A stretch of DNA of 64,000 bases from Pedobacter aquatilis (GTDB taxonomy: Bacteria; Bacteroidota; Bacteroidia; Sphingobacteriales; Sphingobacteriaceae): positions 108,983 to 172,982 of the forward strand of contig NZ_JAUFPW010000030.1 of assembly GCF_030409415.1 (NCBI RefSeq). Reading direction: 5' to 3'. The translations under genes were made by a program, and so were the position numbers. Each line of letters starts with the position of its first letter. The first letter of the stretch is position 1. Positions 28,863 through 37,351 of this stretch are shown here, piece after piece. Below the pieces are notes generated by a model, which had not been told where the DNA came from, made no database searches, and was given only the letters and a program-made list of their open reading frames with translations.

Positions 28863-31205
28863 TTACTCCATCATTCTAACTACATCTGCCTTTCTTGATT
28901 CTGGCAAAACTTTTAAGCTTTCTATTTTTCCGTTTTTTAATTGTACTTCAACTGTAGTTTGGTAAGGCGCATGTAATTTGAAATGTACATCCCAATCTTT
29001 TGGCCATGCTGGAAATAGATAAATCTTTTTCCCATCAACCTGCATTAACATTTCCTGTAAACCAATCATACCAGAGCCTCCCCAATTATGGTCGGGTGTC
29101 CAATCAAAACCTGGCCCCCAAAAGGTAGGAAATCTTCTTTCTGAATTTTTCAGTTTAGCCGTTGTTAAATTTGCTGCCTCTTCCGTTAAACCTAATCTTG
29201 CTGCGAAAATATTATCCTGTTTCCAACCCACATGACTTCTAAATTTCAAAACATCAGTATCAAATTTAAAAGTATTGATGGCGGTATCCAGGCCTTTTTT
29301 TCCAACGCCATAAATTCCCCATGGGTAAACCGGGTACAACTGCGGACTTTCTGTATTATTAATACGTTCCCAAAGTTTAGCTGGTGCAATGGTTGGTTTA
29401 CCATCGAAACTTCTAAAACTGATTTCAGGAATGGTTTTCAGCATTTCAGTCCATTCTTTCTTTTTAACTTCTGATAAATTAGGTTGCTCAATCAACCGCT
29501 GTAAAACTGTTTTTAAAGCCGCGATTGTTGAAGTAGCATTATAAGCCATTTTGTACGTTTCAACTCCCGAACCTGGATACAAAACTAAATGTCCGTTGGC
29601 ATCCAAAGCTTTTGCGCCACGTTGTTTAGCCAGATAAGTATAATGTTCTTTGAAAAAAGTCAATGAACTTTCAATCAACGGAAAATATTTTTCGATGTTG
29701 CGGTTATCATATCTTTCAGTTTCCAAAATCATCATACAAAACTCCAAAACTGTATCCCATTCATATTCTAACCAGGCATTGTATTCCATTCCTTTATTAA
29801 AATCGGCAGGACGTTTCCAGCCATATTCAGCAGGATTTGGTAAGCCAAAGTTCTCCAATTGCTCGGTAAAGCTTGCGCCCTTATGCCCCCAAGCGGCTTC
29901 CGTTCTGATTTCAGCATTTTTCAGCAAGTCCAGATAAAAATCGAACTGCGGTTTCATCATATCAAAATCGCCGCTTTTTAGCATTGGCCAATAAACCAAA
30001 CGCTGGTTTTGAGCCGTATGTGTTCCGCCGCCCCAATTTCTAAAATCGGGTGTGTATTTCAATGTCGAATCCGTAAGTTGCGGGTCGAATGTAAACAAAC
30101 CACCGTTAAATTTGGTTGGATATTTACCAAAGGCATTGCAACCCAACATATATCGAAACAACTGATAATTTTTTGAGGATTGATTGGCTTGCTCGTTTTT
30201 AGAATTGATGTAAATGAAACTTTTTTTCCAGTAATCGTTCCACCATTTTATACTTGCTTTTTGGGTTGAATGCTGTTTAATCGAATACAATTCCTTTTCC
30301 CAATTTTGGACATCAGCTTTGCTCGTATTTAAGCTAATCGTTATTTCTTGCGACTGAGTTGGGGTTTTGCTTTTCAACTTCCAAGATTTGAAAGGAGTAC
30401 TTAAATAAATTCCAGTATCATTTCCAGTTGGAATCATATTTTTTCCTTGCATCGAACCGCCGAAAATTAAGTTTTTTATAGGATTGAAAAAATCGGCTTT
30501 CCTATCTTCCAAACCTTGCTGTTTAACCGCAACATCGAAAACAGTTTCTGCTTTATTTTGATGATAAAATTGAATACTATTATTTTTAAAAGCAATTACA
30601 TCTTTCGCAGTTTTAACAATGCCTTGCGGCGCCCATTTGTAAGAATTCTGGTTATTTTCTTTACCTTTTGTAATTCTATCTTCGTAACGCCAGCTTTCGT
30701 AACTTGCTTCGGTAATAATCTTCTGGTTTGATTTTATGTCCAAATGAACAACAGGATTAAACACATCAACCCAAACGTTAATTTGAATTCCTGGACCATT
30801 GATTTGAGCATAACCATCATTTAAAATCAATTCTTGTTTGAAGGTTTTTCCGTCAAAAGGATTCGAGCTAAATTTCAACCTTATACGACCGAGTTTGAGT
30901 AAGGTATTATTTTCATCGAAAGTTCCGCTACGCGATAAATAAAGATAAACATCTCCTTTTTCAACCCATAAATTTAGACCAATATCGCCACCACCAACAG
31001 GCATCGATTCTGCTGAATTAAGGCTTTGGGTAGTCCAAATAACGTTTTCTTGAGCTTGGGTTGTTGGGATGAACCACAAAGACAGAAAGAAAAGATTAAG
31101 TAGTTTTAATCGAATAAATTTTGACCATATAAGACATTTAAGAACATTTAAGTTCTTAGCCAAATTACTTGGTGTTATTGGTGTCTCAGTGGTAAAATAT
31201 ATCAT
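28863..31205 (-). CDS. Secreted glycoside hydrolase-like protein (DUF5703 N-terminus, GH95-like barrel)
   Basis: 780 residues. After a long N-region (about 34 residues) comes a hydrophobic signal segment ending about residue 51 (FFLSLWFIPTTQAQ). The N-terminal domain starts with SAESMPVGGGDIGLNLW, typical of GH95/DUF5703-type beta-sandwich domains, and the remainder is a (alpha/alpha)6 barrel-like region with WGGGTHTAQNQRLVYWP and TPDHNWGGSGMIGLQEML. GH95 includes alpha-L-fucosidases and alpha-L-galactosidases; I cannot assign this one. It is in the PUL, downstream of the acetylesterase gene. Confidence 0.75.
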   Translation of the reverse strand: MIYFTTETPITPSNLAKNLNVLKCLIWSKFIRLKLLNLFFLSLWFIPTTQAQENVIWTTQSLNSAESMPVGGGDIGLNLWVEKGDVYLYLSRSGTFDENNTLLKLGRIRLKFSSNPFDGKTFKQELILNDGYAQINGPGIQINVWVDVFNPVVHLDIKSNQKIITEASYESWRYEDRITKGKENNQNSYKWAPQGIVKTAKDVIAFKNNSIQFYHQNKAETVFDVAVKQQGLEDRKADFFNPIKNLIFGGSMQGKNMIPTGNDTGIYLSTPFKSWKLKSKTPTQSQEITISLNTSKADVQNWEKELYSIKQHSTQKASIKWWNDYWKKSFIYINSKNEQANQSSKNYQLFRYMLGCNAFGKYPTKFNGGLFTFDPQLTDSTLKYTPDFRNWGGGTHTAQNQRLVYWPMLKSGDFDMMKPQFDFYLDLLKNAEIRTEAAWGHKGASFTEQLENFGLPNPAEYGWKRPADFNKGMEYNAWLEYEWDTVLEFCMMILETERYDNRNIEKYFPLIESSLTFFKEHYTYLAKQRGAKALDANGHLVLYPGSGVETYKMAYNATSTIAALKTVLQRLIEQPNLSEVKKKEWTEMLKTIPEISFRSFDGKPTIAPAKLWERINNTESPQLYPVYPWGIYGVGKKGLDTAINTFKFDTDVLKFRSHVGWKQDNIFAARLGLTEEAANLTTAKLKNSERRFPTFWGPGFDWTPDHNWGGSGMIGLQEMLMQVDGKKIYLFPAWPKDWDVHFKLHAPYQTTVEVQLKNGKIESLKVLPESRKADVVRMME

Positions 31206-31233
31206 TATTTTTATTTGTGTTTATTCTTTATTA

Positions 31234-31293
31234 CGTCATTGCGAGGTACGAAGCAATCTTAATACAAGAGATTGCTTCTTACCTCGCAATGAG
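31234..31293. repeat. REP-like palindrome between acetylesterase and hydrolase genes
   Basis: Arms CGTCATTGCGAGGTACGAAGC and GCTTCTTACCTCGCAATGA around a short A/T centre. Confidence 0.75.
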
Positions 31294-31301
31294 GGGTGTG
31301 T

Positions 31302-32741
31302 TTAATTATCCCAATCATCTGTACGGAAAGAGGAAACTGGCAGGCCGTCATTTCCAAATAAATCTCCAACTATAAAATCTTTAAAAGCATAACGTACCGC
31401 AACTGGAACTTTCACTTGTTCTGCCGAAACCGCAATGCTGCTTCCTTTAATTATCGCTTTCGCGGGATAAAATTTCTTATCTGCGCCAGCAATTTCAAAC
31501 GTGGTTAACTCTTTACTAAACGAAGTTAATCCATTCGGAACGTCTTTAAATTTAACAATTGCAGTATTTTTTTCGATGGTTAAAGATTCATATAACGGAC
31601 TTGTTGCACTAAAACCTTTAATACCGTATGTTTTAGCCAAAGCCAGAAAAGCTAAACGCTCTCCACCCTGCTTTTTTCTCGAAGGATGAATCATATTTTC
31701 TTCACCAATATCCATTAAAACAGCCATTGCTGAGTTTGGGATTTTGTCTAAGGATTTACGTTGCGCATCTCTTAAAAAAGCTGAATTATATTTTCCGCCC
31801 TTATGAAATGGCGCTAATTGCGAATAATTGTAAGGCGCAATTTGTGCATAATAGAATGGAAATTCGCCATTATCCCAGTTTTTCCGCCAACTCGAAACCA
31901 TTGCAGGAAACAAATCTTCATAACGGTCTGGCCGTTCGTAATTAGATTCGCCTTGATAAAAAATTGCGCCTTTTATACCATATCCAATCACTGGATAAAG
32001 CATTCCATTGTATAAAGTGGTTGGCGTTCTGCTCACGTCTTTAATCGAATCGCCTTTTGATGGAATTTTAATTTCTGGAAATGCTTTTAAATCTTCGGGC
32101 GACATCCAGGCTTCAATGGAAGAACCGCTATAACTATCGTTAATTATCCCGATAGGTACATTTAAAATCTCACTTAAAAGCGAACCAAAATAATAGGCCG
32201 TTGCACTGAAATTAGCAACAACTTCTGGCTCACTCAATTTCCATTCGGATGGTTTGCTTTTTTCTTGTCGCTCTGTTGTAGATGAACGTGGAACCGTGTA
32301 TAATCTGATGTTCGGATTTTTAGATTTCAAAATTGCTTCATTACTACCAATATTTGGCTGACCTTTATATCCCTTCATTGGCAATTCCATGTTCGATTGT
32401 CCACCGCAAAACCAAACCTCGCCGATTAAAATATCTGTTAAAATTAGCTTTTCACCATCATTAAATTCGATATTATATGGTCCTCCAGCTGACGAAGTAG
32501 CAATTTTAACCTTCCATTTACCATTTTGGTCTGTCGTAACCGAATAGTTTTCCTTATTCCACGAAGTGATGATTTTTACTTTGGAAGATGGCTTTGCCCA
32601 ACCCCAAATGGCAACGTTGCTTTGTTGCTGTAAAACCATGTGGTTGGTAAAAATTGATGCAGGTTTAACCGTTGCATTCGCAATGAACACATTTGCAAAG
32701 CAATTTAATATTAATATGATTTTAAGAAACTTTCTTTTCAT
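31302..32741 (-). CDS. Secreted SGNH acetylesterase (sialate O-acetylesterase family, DUF303)
   Basis: 479 residues with a signal peptide (about 1-23). The nucleophile block is GGQSNMELP (Ser116), with FYQGESN as the second block and the His-bearing IHPSRKK near residue 370, as in the sialate-O-acetylesterase/CE20 group. Despite the family name, these enzymes in PULs commonly remove acetyl groups from plant cell-wall glycans. The start codon lies 20 bases inside the transporter gene's end, so it is translationally coupled to the RuBisCO-like operon. Confidence 0.88.
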   Translation of the reverse strand: MKRKFLKIILILNCFANVFIANATVKPASIFTNHMVLQQQSNVAIWGWAKPSSKVKIITSWNKENYSVTTDQNGKWKVKIATSSAGGPYNIEFNDGEKLILTDILIGEVWFCGGQSNMELPMKGYKGQPNIGSNEAILKSKNPNIRLYTVPRSSTTERQEKSKPSEWKLSEPEVVANFSATAYYFGSLLSEILNVPIGIINDSYSGSSIEAWMSPEDLKAFPEIKIPSKGDSIKDVSRTPTTLYNGMLYPVIGYGIKGAIFYQGESNYERPDRYEDLFPAMVSSWRKNWDNGEFPFYYAQIAPYNYSQLAPFHKGGKYNSAFLRDAQRKSLDKIPNSAMAVLMDIGEENMIHPSRKKQGGERLAFLALAKTYGIKGFSATSPLYESLTIEKNTAIVKFKDVPNGLTSFSKELTTFEIAGADKKFYPAKAIIKGSSIAVSAEQVKVPVAVRYAFKDFIVGDLFGNDGLPVSSFRTDDWDN

Positions 32742-34017
32742 TTTCTTCTACTTTTAATGCTTTTCTTCTCCAATAATTTGCCAAGATAGAGCCCGAAATA
32801 TTCATCCACGGACTAAAAACAGCGGCCGCTAAACCTACTGTTCCTAATTTACCCATTCCACCAGCCAAACCAGAAGCCATGCCACCATTTTGCAGACCAA
32901 CTTCAAACGCTACGGTTCTCGATGATTTTTTGTCCAAACCAAACACTCGACTTAACATATATCCAAATAAATAACCTGCTCCATTATGAATAACTGAAGC
33001 CAAAAACAGTAAAAAACCAACCTTCAAAAGGTTATCGCGACCAGCCGCTGTAGTTACCGTTGTAAAATAAACAATCCCAAACATGGAAACGTAAGGCATC
33101 AAATCATCTAAATTTTTGATTTTATAGGTGAGCAAATGATAAATTACGCCAACCAAAAATGCGCCTGCAAAAAAACTGAAAATCTCAACAGATTGCATGG
33201 CATCTTCTGGTAAAGTTTGTGCTAAACTATTCCATAATCCAAAATATATTGCGGTAAGCCACAGTATGCTAAAGCCAACAATAACTTTTATAATATTGAT
33301 GCCTTTTGGTGATGCTTTTTTCAGATAATCGTGTACTAATGCTGCTCCAATCGGAACAATAACAATTTTGATAATTTCCATCATCATGTTCAAAAACTTA
33401 ATTTCGATAAGTGTTCCAGCCAAAAGTTTCATCAACAGCGGTGTCATAATTGGTGCCACTAAAGTTGCGATTGCCGTTACAGCAACTGATAAAACCAAAT
33501 TCGCCCTTGCAATGTAAACCATAACATTCGATGCCAAACCACTTGAACAAGAACCTATCAAAATAATGCCTGCGGCAATTTCAGGTTCAAAATTGAATAC
33601 TTTAACCAGCAGTAACCCCATTAAAGGCATGATAGAAAAGTGGCAAAGCAAACCAATAATTATTCCTTTACCCGAATTTGCTAATCCAGAAAAATCCTTT
33701 AAACCCATTTGTATGCCCATACCGAACATTACAAATTGCACCACCACTAAAACAAGCCATTTATTTCTTAAATCGAAGCTGCCCCATTTTAAAAATGCTG
33801 ACGGATAAACCATTCCTGCAACAACTGCAACGATAATCCACATGGTGTATTGATAACTTTTTAAACTTTCGATTGCACCAATGCCAATTGCAAAACTTAC
33901 AGCGGTTGTAACTAAGGCAGGCTGCCACAAAGCCGCGTTTTGAGTAATACAGCCGAACAGTAATATTGCCAATGCAATTGCGGCAATGCCGAGGCAAATT
34001 TTTCGGATTTTATACAT
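32722..34017 (-). CDS. BASS-family (bile acid:Na+ symporter-like) transporter
   Basis: 431 residues with about ten to eleven membrane segments. The BASS/SBF family signature region is visible as IGSCSSGLASNVMVYIARAN and the later TVAFEVGLQNGGMASGLA. BASS proteins import organic anions with sodium. It sits 4 bases after the racemase-like gene and overlaps the acetylesterase gene by 20 bases, inside the kinase/RuBisCO-like operon. Import of a sugar acid or similar anion is therefore a reasonable inference. Confidence 0.88.
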   Translation of the reverse strand: MYKIRKICLGIAAIALAILLFGCITQNAALWQPALVTTAVSFAIGIGAIESLKSYQYTMWIIVAVVAGMVYPSAFLKWGSFDLRNKWLVLVVVQFVMFGMGIQMGLKDFSGLANSGKGIIIGLLCHFSIMPLMGLLLVKVFNFEPEIAAGIILIGSCSSGLASNVMVYIARANLVLSVAVTAIATLVAPIMTPLLMKLLAGTLIEIKFLNMMMEIIKIVIVPIGAALVHDYLKKASPKGINIIKVIVGFSILWLTAIYFGLWNSLAQTLPEDAMQSVEIFSFFAGAFLVGVIYHLLTYKIKNLDDLMPYVSMFGIVYFTTVTTAAGRDNLLKVGFLLFLASVIHNGAGYLFGYMLSRVFGLDKKSSRTVAFEVGLQNGGMASGLAGGMGKLGTVGLAAAVFSPWMNISGSILANYWRRKALKVEENEKKVS

Positions 34018-34021
34018 GCCC

Positions 34022-34687
34022 CTAATCCTTTAATAGTGAGGCAATATGTTGAATTGCTAAAGCAGGACTTGATAAAATTGGAATGCGTTTTTCAGATTCC
34101 TGCAAACCATCCACCACTCTAGACATAGAAGCCTGAGCTAAAACGATTACATCAACCTCTGTAGAAAGCTGCTTTAAAGCTGCCGAAACCATTTCATCGT
34201 GCTGCTCAGGATTTCCACTCATTAAAGCTTCAAAAGCACCTTCACACAATTTAGAAGTTAGTTCAATTTCTTTACCAGCAGCGGCAGCTCTACGTTTTAC
34301 TAAATCGCTTGTTGGTCCTAATGTTGTAGGTAATGTTGCAATAACACCTATTTTTTTCCCCGTTTGCACGGCTAAATCAGCCATTGGTTGGTCTACCCTT
34401 AAAACAGGAACGCCAGTTAACTCGGCTGCCGCTTCTACAGCGGCACCAATTGAAGAACAGGTTACTAAAATATAATCGGCGCCCGCCAAAGCAGCTGAAC
34501 CAACATGGTCTACAACTCTTCTAGCCGTTAGTTTAGTGAGTTCATTACGGGCAATCACATCTTTTATCAAACTATCATCAACAATGTTAAAAACATTAAT
34601 ATTTGGTAAATGCGTAGCACATAACTGTTGGAAAACAGGAACTAATGTTGCTGAAGTATGTACAAGACCGAGTGTTTTAGCTTTCAT
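34022..34687 (-). CDS. Asp/Glu/hydantoin racemase-superfamily protein with only the first catalytic Cys
   Basis: 221 residues of the Asp/Glu racemase fold. The first catalytic cysteine is present (Cys77 in LVTCSS), but at the place of the second (normally a GCT-type motif) the sequence reads VLAQASM (about 182-188), with no Cys. Two-base racemisation is thus unlikely; one-Cys members such as arylmalonate decarboxylase do decarboxylation or isomerisation. It lies 21 bases after the DUF1537 kinase and 4 bases before the transporter, so it probably acts in the same sugar-acid pathway. Confidence 0.85.
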   Translation of the reverse strand: MKAKTLGLVHTSATLVPVFQQLCATHLPNINVFNIVDDSLIKDVIARNELTKLTARRVVDHVGSAALAGADYILVTCSSIGAAVEAAAELTGVPVLRVDQPMADLAVQTGKKIGVIATLPTTLGPTSDLVKRRAAAAGKEIELTSKLCEGAFEALMSGNPEQHDEMVSAALKQLSTEVDVIVLAQASMSRVVDGLQESEKRIPILSSPALAIQHIASLLKD

Positions 34688-34708
34688 ATTTGGTTGTTTA
34701 ATAGGTTT

Positions 34709-36103
34709 TTAATTGAAATTATTGGTTGATGCCTGAACAAAAAAATCAGGTTTACCAACTTGGCCGCCTTTAAAAACGACCTGTAAATTATTTATTTTGA
34801 TATTTTTTGAACTTGCCCTGCATAATGGCGCACCTGGTGCAAGCGGTAAAATCATTTCAACCGCTTCAATATCCATGGCTCTGGCTGCATAGCTAGAAGT
34901 ATCACCTCCAGCAATTATTATCCGCTCCAAATCGGTTTGCTCAGCCACTTTTTTAGCGATTTCACCAAGCAAACCACCGTAAATTTTTGATGCAATTGAC
35001 TTCTGTAAATCTCTGTTATTAAATATTTTATCCGTTTCAATTACACGAATATCATCGTGACCAAGACTGGTATGTACCAAAACGCTTTTACCTGATTTGA
35101 TAATTTCCGAGACTTTCAGAACATAATCATCAACAATGCATTCTTTTAGTTCTGAGTCCGTACGGTATTGTTTGGCAAGGGTAACTGTATCTATGCCAAC
35201 CTCCGCAAAACCATTATCCAACGCATGTTGTATTTGTGCCGAAGTTACTGGTGAGCAACTCCCCGATATAATCAACACAGGTTTTGAAAGTTCTACTTTA
35301 TCCCAAGTTGATTTTTCATTCACAATTCCAGTTTCTGCCCAATAAGCACCTAAAGCCATTTCAATGCCCGATGAACCCACAGAAAAAACAATATTTTCAG
35401 CGTTAGATTGTCTTTCAATAATTTCGCCAACAGGCTTTAAATCAGCATTGGTTAAGGCATCAAAAAGCATTATTTCATTATCAGCAAAATTTAATTCAAA
35501 CGGTTTATCTGCAAACTGGTGTAAATTTGTGATGTTAAACAAGCCGATTTTTTTATTGGTTTGTTTCGCTAAATGCAAGCGAATATCACTTTCATCAGCA
35601 GGCGTAACCGGGTGTTTGCGCATTGATGGATGCCTATCTAAACGATAAATGTCGCCATCGCTTCCAATGCCCATTCGGGCAAATAAATTACCGAATAAGC
35701 AATACCTACCCAATGCTGGTGCGGCCACGACCAATGGAACAAATGCTGTTTTGAATATCGTTTGCGCAACATCTATTGCCTTGCCAATGCTGCCAATTTT
35801 TGGGGAGGAATCGAATGTGGAGCAAACTTTATAGTGAACATGCTTTGGGTTAAGTTGTCTTATAGCCGTAAATGTGGGCAATAAAACGTCTTCCATATTT
35901 TCTGGCGATAAAGCCCTCGTCATGCCTGCAATGCCAATGGCTTGTATATCATGATATTGCTTTAATTGTTCTTCACAAGGCACATCTATAAATAAAACCG
36001 TTTTAATTCCTGCCCTGCACAAAAATTCCAAGGCATCGGTAGAGCCAGTGAAATCATCGCCATAATAAGCCATTAACAAACGTTTATTTTCTGTATTATC
36101 CAT
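34709..36103 (-). CDS. DUF1537 (four-carbon acid sugar) kinase family protein
   Basis: 464 residues. N-terminal sugar-acid-binding domain begins YYGDDFTGSTDALEF (about 13-27), the hallmark of the family; the C-terminal nucleotide-binding domain has IISGSCSPVTSAQI and IIAGGDTSSYAARAM. Family members phosphorylate threonate, erythronate, 2-oxotetronate and 3-oxo-isoapionate. One base separates it from the RuBisCO-like gene, and this pairing is known from D-apiose/D-apionate catabolism (kinase OiaK with RuBisCO-like OiaX or OiaT). A phosphorylated 3-oxo acid is the likely product; the exact substrate is inference. Confidence 0.9.
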   Translation of the reverse strand: MDNTENKRLLMAYYGDDFTGSTDALEFLCRAGIKTVLFIDVPCEEQLKQYHDIQAIGIAGMTRALSPENMEDVLLPTFTAIRQLNPKHVHYKVCSTFDSSPKIGSIGKAIDVAQTIFKTAFVPLVVAAPALGRYCLFGNLFARMGIGSDGDIYRLDRHPSMRKHPVTPADESDIRLHLAKQTNKKIGLFNITNLHQFADKPFELNFADNEIMLFDALTNADLKPVGEIIERQSNAENIVFSVGSSGIEMALGAYWAETGIVNEKSTWDKVELSKPVLIISGSCSPVTSAQIQHALDNGFAEVGIDTVTLAKQYRTDSELKECIVDDYVLKVSEIIKSGKSVLVHTSLGHDDIRVIETDKIFNNRDLQKSIASKIYGGLLGEIAKKVAEQTDLERIIIAGGDTSSYAARAMDIEAVEMILPLAPGAPLCRASSKNIKINNLQVVFKGGQVGKPDFFVQASTNNFN

Positions 36104-36104
36104 T

Positions 36105-37349
36105 TTATTTTTTACCGAAAACGGAAACTGATTGATTAAATTCTGAATATTTTTTTGCCGTATCTTCTACTGATAAACCATCTACAGCACCTTGCCAAGC
36201 CTGTTGCAAAGCAATTACGCCACCAGTTGGACCACTTGGATGTGCCATAATACCGCCACCTGCCATATAAAGTAAATCAACAGTTTTTGTACGTCTGTAA
36301 GTTTCAACAGCTTGTCCACCCCATTGCCCTGATGATACAACCGGAAGTACAGAGAATCCACCTAAAAATGGTTTTAAGCAAGATTCGATTGAGGTAACTA
36401 CAGAATCATCAGATTCCCAAAACTTATTCTGAATGCCATTTACATGAATTTGGTCTACGCCTACCAAACGCCAAAGTTTCTGATAAGCTGGAAATTCAAT
36501 ACCCAAAAGTGGGTGCCTGTTTAACATGCCCCAACCATTTCTATGGGCGTGAATGGCCAATTCTCGGTTATCACATATCTTTTTAACGCCAGCCAAACCA
36601 ACACTATTTAAGCTTATCATAGCCGATGTTCCGCCACTGCATACAATTTTTTCATAGTTACGTTGCATTTGGTCTAACTCATCACTCAAATTAAAAGCAT
36701 ACATCACTTTTTTCCCAGTTTTATCTGCGTGTGCATTAATCACATTCATAATCGCATCAACACGCTTATCAAACGGAGAATTAGCCGATGAGCCAAGCAA
36801 TTCATCATCCTTGATAAAATCGATTCCAGCTTCTGCTAAAGTTTTTACCAGTTCGGCTGTTTGTTCCGGACTCATCCCAATACTTGGTTTAATGATGGTT
36901 CCAATTAGCGGTCTTCCGTGCACATTGGTTAATTTTCTACAACCATCAATCCCAAATTGAGGTCCCTTAAATGCATTTGCAAACGATTCAGGGAAACCAA
37001 TATCCATTAATTTTAAGCCGGTGAATTGTGTTAATTCGTATAAATTGCCTTGTAAGGTTGAGATAAGGACAGGTAAGTTATAGCCAAAATTTTCTATCGA
37101 CCAAGAAACCTTTACAATCGCTCTTTGATAAATCCCTGCGTTTAATTTTACACTCGGAATAGATGGTTCTGTAGAAGAATCCAGTTTTTCAATGGATTCA
37201 ACCCGAGCTGCAAACCTTGCTTTTAATTCTTCTGTTTCTCCAGGTACGGCTATAAATGTTCCCGAAGATTGCTCTCCAGCCAATACCTGAGCCGATTTTT
37301 CTAAATCGAGTGGCGTTTCAATGTAATATGTTGCTGTAATTCTTTCCAT
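36105..37349 (-). CDS. RuBisCO-like protein (form IV), probable 3-oxo-acid phosphate decarboxylase type
   Basis: 414 residues from the ATG at 37349, 2 bases after the GH127 stop. An in-frame ATG at 37406 lies inside the GH127 gene and is rejected. RuBisCO active-site elements are conserved: Lys154 in IIKPSIG, the carbamylation-site Lys180 with metal ligands Asp182 and Glu183 in DFIKDDE, His267 in IHAHRNGWG, His302, a lysine at loop 6 (Lys309), VSSGQWGG and AGGGIMAHP. Its one-base junction with a DUF1537 kinase points to the RLPs of apionate catabolism that decarboxylate or transcarboxylate 3-oxo-isoapionate 4-phosphate. CO2 fixation is not implied. Confidence 0.93.
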   Translation of the reverse strand: MERITATYYIETPLDLEKSAQVLAGEQSSGTFIAVPGETEELKARFAARVESIEKLDSSTEPSIPSVKLNAGIYQRAIVKVSWSIENFGYNLPVLISTLQGNLYELTQFTGLKLMDIGFPESFANAFKGPQFGIDGCRKLTNVHGRPLIGTIIKPSIGMSPEQTAELVKTLAEAGIDFIKDDELLGSSANSPFDKRVDAIMNVINAHADKTGKKVMYAFNLSDELDQMQRNYEKIVCSGGTSAMISLNSVGLAGVKKICDNRELAIHAHRNGWGMLNRHPLLGIEFPAYQKLWRLVGVDQIHVNGIQNKFWESDDSVVTSIESCLKPFLGGFSVLPVVSSGQWGGQAVETYRRTKTVDLLYMAGGGIMAHPSGPTGGVIALQQAWQGAVDGLSVEDTAKKYSEFNQSVSVFGKK

Positions 37350-37351
37350 AA

